64,000 bases of DNA from Aquatica leii (lineage: Eukaryota > Arthropoda > Insecta > Coleoptera > Lampyridae). The stretch is taken from the NCBI GenBank assembly GCA_035610365.1, contig CM069439.1, positions 3,534,001 to 3,598,000 on the forward strand. Reading direction: 5' to 3'. The notes beneath the pieces are model-generated. The model did no database searches, was not told where the DNA came from, and saw only the letters and a program-made list of their open reading frames with translations. Positions 36,096 through 48,965 of the stretch are shown piece after piece. How positions within the stretch are numbered: the first letter of the stretch is position 1; every line of letters begins with the position of its first letter. Both the position numbers and the translations under genes were made by a program.

Positions 36096-38000
36096 TAACG
36101 ACGTAATTAGCGCAATTCAAAAATCAAATTTGGTCCGACGTTAAGGGGTTGAACCGAACTAGTTTTAAAATGCACTGACCATGCTACAACTGCAGCAAAG
36201 GGGTTTTTCTTTTATTTTCCCCTTTACTACCCCACTTTCCGAACGCGTAATCCCCCACTACGTTGTACACCGGCACCCTTTTGATACAACAGAACCGCGG
36301 ATCAAACAACGCGATCCACCAAAGTAGACAGTCACTAACAAAATGCGATTAAAGCGATTATTTAATTCTTAATTCGCACGAATGACAGTTACCTAAGAAC
36401 GCGAAATTAAATATCTCAGAAATTACTGGCGCGCTCATCCGTGTTAAACGTAAACGAACGGTTGCGAAAATTAATTAAACCAAATTAATTGTCTAACGAC
36501 CATTAGCAAAATGCATCTTAAGGAACACGCTTAAAAATTTTTAACTAATTGCGGACAATAAATTTCTGGCTAAAAAAATATTCTTAAGGACGACACAAAT
36601 TTTGTTTTTCCGCCATAATTAGAATTGAACTTACTTTAAGATTTTATTTCGCATATTGGGCATTTGAATTAACCGCATACGATATATACGTGGGTTGTTT
36701 CCTTAGAAACCGTTTTCTTATGCAAAATCATATTTACTTCTTAATATAATTGCTTTTCGCATTCCTTGGAAAAACGGAAAAATCATAGCACGCTTTAAAA
36801 TACCGTTTATTTTAAATCAATAGTAAACTTAATTTGTGCAATATAATTCACGTTTTGTCTACCCACCAGTTTTTTTTTATTGTCATCATTAAATTTGAGA
36901 GTACTTTAAAATTTTAATTTGCAAATTCCGAATATATCGATGATTACATATGGCATTAGTTTAATAATTTACTTTAAATCAAATTTATTTCTCAATTTAA
37001 TGTCTTTTTACATTTATCCTTTCTCAAAGTGTCATTCGTTTGACGCATTTGCGTTTAGAAAACAAAAAACGAATACGCAGAGAAAAAATTCACGGCATTG
37101 GGTTTTTTTGGAAAGTGCGGTCACAGCTTCATGTTAGAACAATTCTTACCAAATATCGAAATTAATGTGCGTTTAATTTTTTGTTCTTCTTTTATCCTGA
37201 ATTAAACAGCATCTGTACATATGCCTGATGCTTTAGGCTGTTATCGTGTATTTTCAATCGCTCTATGGTATTTTTTCAAACAGAAAATCTGAAAAATGCG
37301 TTCTCCAAAAAAAACGCTTGGAAAGCTTTTAATTTGTTTACTGTGACATGTTTTCTGAGGATCAGAGAATGAGTAAATATCTTTTTCCTGTATTGGCTTA
37401 AAGTCGAAAAATCGCTGTCTAAGCGTTTGTATTCCATAAGATTTACATTACACCAAAAATCTTTTATTTCTTATATTAAACAAATATCATTTTCAGGTTT
37501 ATGGTCTCATTAAATCTCGGTTTTGTTGAACTGAACTCTTGGCTTCGCTCAGTAAAGGAACAGTAAGTGGAACCTCATGTTTTCTGTGGGAGTTTTTACA
37601 TTCTGCATTTATTAAAAAAACAACGACAATTACGTTGTTGGGTTGTTACGGATATAATGCTGGGCGTTAAAAAACAAATGTAAAAAGAAGCCCAAAAGTA
37701 GTTAAAAGTCTTATCAACATAGGTCCAAATATCTTCCGCTATTGAAATTTGGCTTCCAAGATCATTTGATTTAACCTTCTTAGTTTTTTCTTTATGGTTA
37801 GATAAATAGCTTGGTCTATGCAACAATCTGAAGCAATCCAGGCTTGGGCGACGGCGCTATGCATGCATTGACGCGAAAAAGGAACATTTTATTTAACGTT
37901 ACGTTTGTTTGTTTTTGTTTGTGAACACGTGAACACATATCCTATTTTGAGTAAAGCGCTCGGGAACTAAATTAAAGTATTATTATACAATGTCTATTTC
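36096..38000. promoter_or_regulatory. nab: 5' flank of nab, probable leader and promoter region
   Basis: Upstream of the nab start on the minus strand, 36100-36460 is less AT-rich than its surroundings and has no transposon similarity, so the 5' leader and promoter probably lie here. I cannot place a transcription start. 36500-38000 is AT-rich, with nothing I can assign. The small ORFs there are not convincing. Confidence 0.3.
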
Positions 38001-38054
38001 ACTCTCCTGTATTAGGAGACCACTTGCGAAATGCCTCCTAGATATTGATAGCCT

Positions 38055-40700
38055 ACACGTCATCAAAACAATGATGCGCCACACTTCGCGACATAATCTC
38101 ACCACTGGAGCTTCTCAATCTAGGTTTACAATATACTATTGTTGCCTTATCATTTGGTAACTTGTTTGTAGTTCAAAGAATGATTTTTAAATCTCAATCA
38201 ATAAGTAGTTTAATTATTTCTGCTCGTTAAACATAGTATAGTAAGAACTTAATTATTGCTTATGGTTTGGGAACTGAGTAAACTGATTCTTTAACTCGTT
38301 GAGTCTCAAACAATGGTAGAATCAGACGGTTCACTCAGTTCTCAGATCTTAGTATAATTTTTCTGAGCACTTTCAAGAGAAGAATCAGAAAGATTACAGT
38401 TAAAGTCGAGTTGTTTCTTCATCGTCGATTCAACAGAAAACATAAGAGCGCCGACGTTGTTTTTAAAATCGAAGCCGAAATCTGTCTGATTGTAGAATAA
38501 TTTGAGACTCGACAAAGAATCGAGAAACCAAATGAAACGCAACCCGTTTAAGTATGTTTGCTGTTTTTGGGCACCGAAAATACAATCGATTGGCTCACAG
38601 TTATTAACAATAGTACTCAAAAAATTAAAAAAACGAAAAACTTGCTGTTCAGTTTTGCATTTTTAAAAACATAAATCTTTCAACTCAAAATTTGTATTCA
38701 TTCTTCCAATTTGGAACGCTTTAATTCAAATACTTTTTTTATCTCATAGTTTTAAAGTATTGGAGAATCAATCAGTTCCATTTAGGTTTGATTTTTCTGG
38801 AGACGTTGGATATAACTTGACGCTCGTCGGTTTTCTCGTCATCAAACTTGTAGCTCAACAACTTTTGAATTAATCTATCATTCTAAAATAACAAATTTTT
38901 GTAGTCCGATTACAAGCTTAACACAGTTCAAAACTTGCTCAGTCCTTAGTACCTGTGGTTTAAGATTGAGATGATGTGGTTATGTCAAAACATTAGATAG
39001 TACAATTTTGCACTGTAGATTTTGATGAGGAGGAGTTTTCACGGAAATATAACACAATACAACACTCCTCTTTAAGTCTTTTGGGTGTAGCTGTAACTGG
39101 ATTCCTTTGAAAAGACAAGGTCAAAAGTTTTTGAGATGCAAAATTGATGACATTGTTGTTACGGTAGAATCTAATATGTATAATTTCACTATTTACTATA
39201 AGCTTCCAGCAAAATTTGAGCCGACGAGTAAGAGCAATTGAAGAACGAACTGATAATCACGATCGTTTTCTAGCGAGTGATGATTCTGTCCTAAAAAATG
39301 TTTAGTCTCTCATTGAGTCTCAAATAATTGTAGAATCACTCAGTTCCCAGATTTTCATTAAAGTTTTCTGAGCACTTTCAATGAAAGGGTAGAAAGAGGG
39401 AGATTATGGTAGAAGTCGAGTTTTTTTGATCGTCGATTCAATAAAAAAACTGAAGAACCGCAACATTGTTTTTAAAATCGAAGCCAAATCGTGATCTGTT
39501 TGATTGTAAAATTCTTTGAGACTCCATAAATAATTGAGAAACAAAAAAAATTGCAACCCGTTTTTAGCGATCTTTGATTCCTTTTACTCATCGACTTCAA
39601 AGCATTAGAGAATTATAGTTTCTAAATATATGACTGGCTCACAATTTTGCATTTTAAAACTAATAAATCTTCTAACTCAAACTTGTCTTCATTCTTTTAA
39701 TATAAGTCGGTTTAAGTTATTTTGGATTCCTAGTTCCTTATAGCCTTAAAAAATTGATGAATCAGTCAGTGAATTCAGTTCCCAGATTTAGATTTGTTTA
39801 ACGAAGGTAACGTATTGTGTTTTGTTTTATAGTCATCAAGACAAAAGAACCAAAAATTGAAAGATTAAGATCGTTCAAAAAATTAAAAAAGTTAGATTTT
39901 ATGTTCATTTTTAAGCGATCATCTTCTTTTGATCGAAACATAATATTGGAATTAATAATCTGATTTAATCTCAGATTATTAATGGCAGAATTATGGCGAT
40001 ACAAATCTACATCAAAATACTGGCCAGACATAGCCGTTAATTTATTATATTTTAACCCAAATTTCAGAGAAAAAGGAAGAAATTTTAACGTTTTTAACAT
40101 TGCAACAATTTAAAGTTGATTGGTTAATTGAATAATTGGTTACTCGATAGTGTCTTTGATTGGGTTATGAAAATAAGTACGCGTGGCTCTAAGTAACGTT
40201 CGGCAACCATAGTGATGACTGAAGAATAGTTTAGAAATATGAGCATGTTTGATGACGTTTACACCTCCTGAGGTTTTTATATTGCACCTTCTATTTGTTC
40301 TGATTTTTCACGTCATCAAAACAATGATGCGTCGCAACTCGCGCAGCAATTTCAGCGGTGGAGATATAATAACAAGCTTCGCAATCTACATTTACTATAT
40401 ACTATAATAGTATTAGACCGTTCACTCAGTTCCCAGTTCTACGTTGAATTTTTTTAAGCACTCTAAAAGAGAAGATTCAGAGCGGTTACTGTTTTATTTC
40501 TTCATCGCCAATTGAATCAAGAAAGCGCCGAAATCATAGCCAAATAGAAATTGTAACCTATCTAACTCTAAAATTCTTTGAGACTCGACTAGAAACCGAG
40601 GAACCAAAAGAATTGGAGAGAGGTAATCGTAATCCGTTCAAGTATTTTCTTTCTTCGGTTCCTCATACTTATCGACCTGAAAAGATTAGAAAATCAGTCC
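38055..40700. repeat. Dispersed repeat, three copies in about 2.6 kb
   Basis: A unit of about 280 bases occurs near 38310-38590, 39310-39600 and 40410-40690. Shared phrases include TCACTCAGTTC.CAG, TCTGAGCACTTTCAA, TTTTTAAAATCGAAGCC and AATT.TTTGAGACTC. A second block (CATCAAAACAATGATGCG, TTTACTATATACTAT-like) precedes copy 1 at 38055 and copy 3 at 40308. The copies differ considerably. ORFs here (38342-38620, 39798-40100) fall inside the repeat and are not called. Confidence 0.65.
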
Positions 40701-40854
40701 ATGTGCAGCCAAAGTTTTTTAAACAGAATTTTCTTCTAAGCTAATACTATTATTTAATTATTACACATTAAAACTTAATTTTACAAAATTGCCTTGTAAT
40801 TTTCTCGTGTATAACAATAAATTGACTGTTTAAACAAACCTAATATTCTCGTGG

Positions 40855-40930
40855 AACCGTGGTGAAAGTCGCCGCATCATAATCAAGAAAACCCTGGTTC
40901 AAATCCAAGTACATCCACAGCATTTTTTAA
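40855..40930 (+). repeat. tRNA-like SINE head candidate
   Basis: GGTTCAAATCC is an exact RNA polymerase III B-box. An A-box-like TGGAACCGTGGTG lies about 45 bases upstream, close to the tRNA spacing. Cloverleaf pairing is poor and no anticodon arm can be drawn, so it is not called a tRNA gene. A tRNA-derived SINE fragment is a guess. Confidence 0.3.
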
Positions 40931-41385
40931 AAGCTAACACTTCCTTATCACTCAAATTATTAGTCCATATGGCGCATAAAAAAACCGGTTATGCGATGAC
41001 TTAAAATGAAAAAAGAAAGAAAATGTGAAAGAAAAAATTCTCTGTGAGAGAGAAAAAAGAAAGCTTTCACGAAAAACAGCTGGTCCACGTTTGCGACAAG
41101 GTCACAATAGTGAAAGTGAAAATCACCTAAAAAAAAGATGGAGTAGATAGTGGACCCTTTGTACTCATCACTGTACGTAATGTTTAACCTCTAGTTTAGG
41201 AACGCTTTTTTATAGTAATCTAAGTAGTATATTCTGCCTTCTAATGTAATGATTTCACCCTACCGACGATTTTATAACGTGTTTACCACGTGAATTTGGG
41301 GCATTATAGGGTATAGGCCCTTTACTAACCAATATATATTGTTTTATTTTCATTTAGTAACCACGTTTTTTTCTTCTTTAAGAAA

Positions 41386-43020
41386 ATGGTCAGAAATTAT
41401 AAAAGAAAGACTAAGAGAGGAGAGTGGGAGGGCACAGGTATGAAGAACACTATTGAAGCTGTGTTCGAGAACAAAATAGACTACAAAGTGGCTAGTAAAC
41501 TATATGGTGTCCCCCAAACTACTCTTGAACGTAAAGACAAAATGATAATCGTGTATCAAATGTTAAAGTTCCTTTGGGTCCAATTTCAACTGTTTTTACC
41601 AAAGAAGAAAAGGAAAAACTTGTTAATTATTTAAAAGCAATGGAATCTCGCTTATTTGGTTTGACTACCTAAATTAGCATATCAATGGGCAGTTACTAAT
41701 AACTCACATACAATGAAGAGAAGGAACAATCTAGTAAAGACTGGCTTACAGGATTCCTGACAGGACATCCGGATTTGAGTCTCCGAAGGTAGGTTTTTTG
41801 AACTTTTAGAACAAGCATTGGACAAATATACATATGTTTACTCCTGATAAGATATACAGTGGAGACGAGACTGGACTGTTAATTATCCGGAAAACTAGAT
41901 CCAAAGTACACCGAAAAAAAAAAGAAGTTGACATCAGTGACCGTTTAAATTTGTTTCGACGTTGCAGGTACTAGTTACCTCTAATGTTCAATTTCCCAAG
42001 AAAACGTATGAAACGTGAATTAGTATTTGGAACACCGAATGCTTGGACTGAATGTTCTGATCCTGGCTGGATAACAGCAGATATATTTTTAAACTGGTTC
42101 AAAAAATTCATTATAATTACTGGAGCATCAAAAGACAATCCAGTATTATTTCTATTAAAGTATTGAATTAATCGACGAAGCACGTGATCATGACGCGGTA
42201 ATAATTTGTTTTCCACCACACACCACGCACAAATTGCAACCTGGAGACGTGGGATTTATGAGACCTCTGATCAAACAGTTACTTCGTAGTTAAGATCACA
42301 TTCTAGCCAAATTGTCAAACAATTTCAAATACCTGAAGTTTTTAGACAAGCTTGCAGCATGCAGATAATGCCCTATTACCCTTGCAACCTTCTTCTGATT
42401 TAGCTATAAGCACTGAATCCTATTTGTGTTAACTCAGCACGTATATCCAGCAGCAACAAGAAAACCCTGGATCTATTGAAGATGATATTCTGGTAAACCA
42501 ATCATATTCTGAATTAAATTCAAATAATCAGTCACATTCTATTGATACTATCCCATCAATCAGCCTAGCACATCATTTGCTCACCAACCTCAACAGTCAA
42601 ACGCAGAAATTAATAGTTCATTGCCTAGCACACCCTCTGTTCGGCGACCTCTAACCCAGCCTGACAAAGAAGCCAGCTCTTAATTCAACTTAACTAGTCC
42701 TAAAAATGTTATGTCGTATCCACGGACACAGAAAAGAAAGAGACAAATGCACAAAAAAGAAAAAACTGCATTAATTGCTGCTTCTCCTTATAAGAAAGAG
42801 TTGGACAAAAAAATAAGCCAAAACAGGACAAGTTTAAAGAAAGCGAAGACTAATAGAAATAAAAAGAAAAGAAGCGAAAAGAAAGCCAATAAAAATGTGA
42901 TCCAATCAGAAAGTAAATCAGAAGGTGCTGAATGTCTTTATTGTCAGGGTTTTTACTCTGAATCTTTGTGAAGGATAACTTGTCAAGAATGCGGAAAGTG
43001 GGACAAATGAGATAATCTTA
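41386..43020 (+). pseudogene. pogo/Tigger-type (DDE) transposase relic
   Basis: It starts MVRNYKRKTKRGEWEGTGMK with VFENKIDYKVASKLYGVPQT, the N-terminal helix-turn-helix of this family. An YSGDETGL stretch with the first catalytic Asp follows, then PNAWTECSDPGWITADIFLN and FKKFIIITGASKDNPVLFLL. Next come a CFPPHTTHKLQPGDVGFMRP-like stretch and a basic C terminus ending in a C-x2-C and CQECGKW zinc motif near 42940-43000. Stops and frameshifts divide it into at least five pieces. No terminal repeats were located. Confidence 0.75.
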
Positions 43021-45047
43021 TTATTATTATTTTTTCTAAAATCTATGTAAGTTTTGTTTTTGATTAAATTCTGTTAAAGTGAAGACTGATTAAGATTTAA
43101 TAAAAATTCGTGCTTTCTGTGATTATTGTAGACTTATTCTTTGTTTGAAACTTTACCTGCTTACCCCACCTCCCCCTAAATACCTGTAAAAAATGAGTGA
43201 AAGGCTCAAAGAAATACCTTCGATACAACGAAATTACAAAAACTCCTCTGCTTCTCCTGATTTTTGTTATCCAGATAATGGAACTCATCGTATTGTACGA
43301 TGGTATCACACCCAAAATCCTCAAAAATAATTGCGCTCGAAATTCTCGGAGATATTTGGTATTTCTGAATAGCGATTTTAAAGACCTTTTCAACGATGTA
43401 TCATAAGTAGGGATTTAAATTTTTGAAGTTGGAGTGGCCGGAGGAGAAAGAGTAGGCGGGGGTGTGCCACTGACCATTTCAATTTGATTCCCTCTTCAAA
43501 TTGTCAAAACCGGTTTTTCTAATTTTTGATATTATTTTTTGTTAACGTTAAGAAATCATTCTTTTCAAAAACAATTAAAAAATCTGCAAAAAGTAGTCGT
43601 CAAATTGTATGCCGCCTACATCAATTCCTACGTGCATGTAAGCTGTGCATTTCTGTTTAATATAGATATTATTTAAAAGCCATTATTTTATTGTTTAAAA
43701 ATGAATTGTATAATTTTTTTGTAGAAATGTCTTTTATTTGAATAATTAAAGCTTTTAAAATTTGACAAATTTCAAATAAAATTTTTATATTGCTAAAAAG
43801 AATATACTTTGGCTATATACTACACAAATTTTATATAATTTCAAAAGAAATTAAAATTGTTTTGTTTTAAGTTGCAACTTTTCGTAATGAGTCCTAAAAC
43901 TTTTGATTTTCAGGGGTCTTCGATAGTAAGTAATACCATTGTAATACTATAAGCTAAACATATCAATTTCTTGTAGTTCTTTATTGTGTAATTATTTTGG
44001 ATATTTAGCACCGCCAAACAATCACGTCTCCGGTTTGAAGCTGAGCTCAATTTCAGAAAAAGCATTTATGATTTATGAGTAAAAATTCAAATTTGTGTTT
44101 GTATCGCGTTAGCCATTTGTTAATGTTTTTTCATTTAAAAAAAAGTATTCTTTCGATTTTGTACTACACTTTCTTTTTTCAATGCGTCGTTAAGCCATTT
44201 TATTAAAAACAGAGAACATGTGTCCTTTGGTTTCAACGACTAACAAACCGATTTATCCATAATGAAAAAATGCTTTGTTTTATACAGTAACATAAATAAC
44301 AAATTGTATGCAAATAATAATATAATTTAAACTAACGTTTTTGTTGCAAAATGCGAATTCTTTATTCTGTTATTTTTATGGCGATATTAAAGTGTTGGTC
44401 TTTATTCTTAATTAATTCTGTTTGATGTTAAAATTGTAGTGAATAAAGGTGGATCGTCGAATTAAACACCTTTTCATAATGAAAACGACCGGGGGATTTT
44501 TTGTGATCCGCATTTACATGTTCAACCCTTGACCGGCCAAAGCGCTTTTTGTAACTCTCCAAATGCTGACCCTCACCGTTCCCATGCATATCTTTATTTC
44601 ATTTTGTTTTTTTTTTCGTTTAATTATTTGACTGCTAAAAAAGTGGATAAATAAAATATTAAGTGGTCTACGAATGTAGGTTGGTACATTATCGAGTACA
44701 ATAAATAGACTTGTACAGTCATTTAAATAGTAAAAATTCGTTATTTTATTTTTATTAACTAAATATCAAACGTATACATAAATAATTATTATTTAACTCT
44801 AGAACCGCAGAAAGGGTCATTTTGTGTTTCTATAAACTTAAGTTTGCCATAAGTGGCGTTTTTAGGTATGTATTTACATTCAGTGGCGGTTTTAGTGTTA
44901 AATAGAACGTGTATTACCTATTGTGTCAAATTAATATGTTGTATGGATTATTGAATTAGAAAACCAAATACACGTAGCTTTTGAGGTACCTACATCTTAC
45001 AGTGCACAGACGTTAATGTAAGTACGCTGTACGTACATCCTTAATAT
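43021..45047. other. Intergenic DNA without a recognised gene
   Basis: AT-rich. A less AT-rich piece at 43100-43500 has short overlapping ORFs on both strands, neither of which resembles a known family. 44460-44600 is also less AT-rich, with no ORF. I see no transposon end or RNA gene. Confidence 0.4.
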
Positions 45048-45455
45048 TGTAACGTTTATTATTACTAATTAATTTATTTGTACTAAAAAATATGTACACG
45101 TTTATAACTAAGCGAACTAATGAAATCTAAGGATATTTAATAAAAACACTAATTTATATATAGAACTATCACACGAAGATAAAGTCTGCGGATAACTTTA
45201 GTTTAACCTTTATTGTTTACTTTAAAGTCACGTACAAGCTTATACTCCGTATATTTATCTCGAACACTTGAATAATCTTGTTAACACTGCCATCTTGGAA
45301 TTGCTGGAATAACTGACCTATGATTTGTTTGGGTCGCATTTATACATTTTGCCCAAACGTTCGAGAATTTTTTATATCTTTTGGTGAACGTTCTGGAAAT
45401 CTACAAAAACCTCGCGAAAGTTCTCAAACTTGAGAATAATTTCTCGAAGGTTTCA
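45048..45455 (-). repeat. Putative 3' LTR of the gypsy element
   Basis: On the minus strand a polypurine tract, AAGAAGGGGGCAG, ends at about 45456. It is followed by TGAAACCTTCGAGAAATT, and roughly 408 bases later by CGTTACA at 45048. TG...CA ends right after a polypurine tract fit a gypsy 3' LTR, and the block lies just downstream of the integrase coding region. I found no matching copy on the other side, so the LTR cannot be proved by comparison. Confidence 0.4.
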
Positions 45456-48400
45456 CTGCCCCCTTCTTAGAACTGTTCTGTCCCAGAATAGAAAACTGGA
45501 TGCGATACCGGTAGAAATGATCGTAGCGATAGCGGCAGCTCTCTCCATTTCGGCAACTTCCTTAACCATAAAAGTAACAGTCAATAGACTTTTCCTGACC
45601 CGATATTCTCCTTGGTTGGTAACTATAAACCAACACTTGAACGCCTGTTCCTCGGAAGACGACCTCCAACATGTTTCGAACTGTCCTCTTAATTAGTTGA
45701 TCTAAGCCACAACCAAGCTTGGGTACTGCCAATTTCTTAACATGGTGGAACTCCATTTCTCTCTTGAGATTCCATAACGTTGGCCACAGATTTTCGTATA
45801 ACGGCCTGGTACTTTAGTATTTCTTGGTGACCAGATAGAAAACGCAGCGTCTGTCACCACGTAGTTTTAAAACTTTCCCGACTGCCGGTTGCTGTGTTCG
45901 TAGTTCATCTAGCTGCCCAAACTTCTTTTTAAATACAACTGCAACCCCTTTGGATATCTTTTTGTGTTTGAAACAGGTCTTGTTGTTCTTCGGTGGTAAC
46001 TCCGAACCTAGCTTTCCAGCACCTCGGTATAACCTCATAAACTTATCGAATTCCATTCCTTCGATTTGATTTCTGGTTCTGCTGCTTATTACTCTGGTTC
46101 GGACCTGAACTTGTGTATTGTGGTTATCGCCAGCAAACGGGGCTAGACGATCGACGTGGACCACTTTTCGCTTGCCTCTGGGTGGTTTTTGGATGCGATA
46201 TATGACGTCATTAATACGCTGCACAACTTCATAGGGGCCCTCCCATTGCCTTTGCAGCTTCGGCGACAAACCACGTCTCATTTGGGGATTATCCAACCAT
46301 ACCATGTCGCCAGATTGAAACCCACCATTTTGTGCTTTGACGTCATATCTAGTCTTCATTTTGTTGCTGGCTATTGTGTGGTGTTTTTACGGACCTCTTC
46401 ATGTACTTCGTTTAGCCTCTTGGTCAGCTTGCTGACGTAGTCTTCTCCACCAACTTCTTCTTCCGGTCTTCGTCCAAATTAGAGGTAGCATGGCAGTCGT
46501 ATTTCGCGACCGACCATCACTCAGGCTGGTGTTTGGCCTGTGCTTTCGTGAACGGATGATCGGTATGCCATTAAGAAAAGGTGCAAGTACTGATCCCAGT
46601 CTCTTTGGTTTCAGACACTACTTTGGCTAAGTATTTTCCTATTGTTCGATTCATCCGCTCAACCATGCCATCAGATTGAGGATAGAGAGGCGTCGTCCTA
46701 GTTTTCTTAATTTCCAACAGTCGGCAAACTTCTTGAAACAGCCCTGACTCAAAGTTGCGGCCTTGATCGTAGTGTAATTCCAACGGAACTCCAAACCGGC
46801 ACAAAAACCCTTTAGTAATACGTCTGTAACTGTAACTGTTTCTTGATTGGGTATGGCGTAAGCCTCCGGTCATTTGGTGAAATAATCCATTGCCACCAGG
46901 ATGTATTTATTTCTTGAATTGGATTCTGGGAACAGCCCTGTGATGTCAATCGCTACTCTTTCAAAAGGGCTTCCTACGTTGTTTTGCTTCATGGCTGCTT
47001 TGCGCTTTCTCGCTGTACCATTTCCTGATGCTCAGATCGTGCACTTACGGCACCATTTCATGACGTCCTCTTTGTAGTTCACCCAGTAGAATCGTTTGCG
47101 AATTTTCCCTAATGTCTTCTTGATACCAAAGTGTACTCCTGATGTACCATCGTGGAAACACTTCAACACTTCTGACACTCGGCTCTTTGGCGCTACCAAC
47201 TGTAGTCTGTTTCCCGTGCCCTCGACACAGGGATCGTTTAAGAAGACCTTCTTCTACTATCAAAGAGTCCCACTGCGCCCAGTACGCTTTGATGTTTCTG
47301 TCCAAAGCACTTGCTTCTTTCCAGGTTGGTCGTCGGTCGTTTTCTTTCCAGTCCAGGAGTAGTCTGATTTCAGGGTCGTTTTCTTGTTCGCAATGCAACT
47401 GCTCGGGTTTCCACTCGTCATCAACCATCGCAGTTCTCCGGAGGCATTCAACTTTTTCTTCCAGTCGCGAACAATCGCTGCAGACCGCTGGACATGGTCT
47501 TCTGGACAGTTCCCTTCTAGTCACGCAATAATTCCTCTCTGGCTTGGATAAAACCATGCTAAAACATGCGAAATTTTTTTTGTCCATCTTGAACCTGCGA
47601 AAGGACCGGGCCTATGGCCAGAATGCTTGCGTCCGTATTCAAAACAAATTTTCCATCTTCTCTTGGATAACTCAAAATCGGCGAAGTGACCAGGGCCTAT
47701 TTCAGTTGATGGAAAGCTTTTTCGCAGTCTTCATTCCATCTAAATTCTGCTTTTTCTTCGGTCAATTTCGTCAAAGGTTTGGCAAATCTAAGTACAAATC
47801 GTCTATAATAGGTGCACAACCCAAGAAAACTTCGGACCTGATGTTTGTCGATTGGTCTTGGCCATGCTTGCACTGCTCGGATTTTGTCTGGGTCAGTCTT
47901 TACTCCATCTCTAGATACGACGTGGCCAAGGTATTGCACTTCTTTCTTAAATACGTGACACTTCTTAGGGCGCAGTTTGAGGTTTGCCTCACGTAGTCGC
48001 TGATGGAACACTTCTTTCAAATTGTTCAAGTGTTCTTCAAACGACCTTCCAACCACAATCACGTCGTCTAGGTAAACCAAGCACGTCTTCCAAGACAGTC
48101 CGCGCAAGATGATCTCCATCAAACGCTCGAACGTTGCAGCAGCGTTACACAGGTCGAAGGGCATCACAGTGAACTGCCACAAACCAGTTCCAATCGTAAA
48201 AGCTGTTTTTTCACGATCTTTGGGTTCCAATTCTACCTACCAGTGACCATCTTTAAGTCTAACGTGGAAAACTACTGCGATCATGACAGGGTGTCTAACG
48301 TATCGTCAATTCTGGGTAAAGGGTAGCTGTCCTTTTTGGTCACGTCGTTTAGCTGTCTGTAGTCTACGCAAAACCTCGTTGATCCATTTTTCTTCTTTAC

Positions 48401-48965
48401 AAGTACTACTGAGGACGCCCATGGGCTACTTGAAGGTTCAATCACGCCTTTTTGCTCCATATCCGTAATCATTTGTTCGGCTTCTTCTCTTTTCGCCAAA
48501 GAAAGTCTGCATGGATGTTGTCGTATCGGCCGAGCGTCTCCGGTATTAATTTTATATTTCACCACGTTAGTTCTTCCTTTGAAAGCACTCTCCAGCGCAA
48601 ACACATCTTGGTGCTCTTGGATCAATACTTTCTCGTCTTCACTCAATAAGACTCGCACGGCTGCCTTCTCTGACGAATGAAAGGGAATTTCTTCATTGTA
48701 GATCTTCAGGACATCGTTCTTCATATCCAAATGGAACCCATATTTCTTTATAACGTCCGTTTCAAAGATAACTTCTTTCGTGATGTCAGCTACCAGTACT
48801 TCTTCACTCAATAAGACTCGCACGGCTGCCTTCTCTGACGAATGAAAGGGAATTTCTTCATTGTAGATCTTCAGGACATCGTTCTTCATATCCAAATGGA
48901 ACCCATATTTCTTTATAACGTCCGTTCCAAAGATAACTTCTTTCGTGATGTCAGCTACCAGTACT
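45456..48965 (-). mobile_element. Ty3/gypsy retrotransposon pol, 5'-truncated and broken
   Basis: Minus-strand pol, in order from high to low coordinates: end of protease and linker; reverse transcriptase with [52 protein letters not shown] and the intact catalytic YLDD; RNase H part (AEFRWNEDCEKAF; LSKPERNYCVTRREL); integrase zinc and core pieces (GVPLELHYDQGRNFES, SDGMVERMNRTIGKYL); and the GPY/F module (KLQRQWEGPYEVVQ) down to about 45814. Several frameshifts and stops separate the pieces. gag and the 5' LTR are absent. It would have copied itself through RNA but is dead. Confidence 0.85.
48636..48965 (-). repeat. 165-bp tandem duplication inside the gypsy pol
   Basis: Two adjacent copies, about 48636-48800 and 48801-48965, are nearly identical (period 165 bases, 55 codons). 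Each encodes [20 protein letters not shown] and [13 protein letters not shown]. The repeat keeps the reading frame, so the protein reads the segment twice. The very few differences mean it is young relative to the decay of the element around it. Confidence 0.9.

Noticed and set aside
35869..36144. Plus-strand ORF of 91 codons
   Set aside because: It is antisense to nab exon 1, whose codon pattern, stop upstream of the start and phase-matched donor explain the open frame.
40855..40930. tRNA gene
   Set aside because: B-box and spacing fit, but the acceptor and anticodon stems do not pair, so only a SINE-like head is listed.
46156..47996. Several plus-strand ORFs (46156-46440, 47096-47362, 47142-47531, 47544-47996)
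   Set aside because: They are antisense to the gypsy pol coding region on the minus strand, which carries the recognisable RT and integrase motifs.
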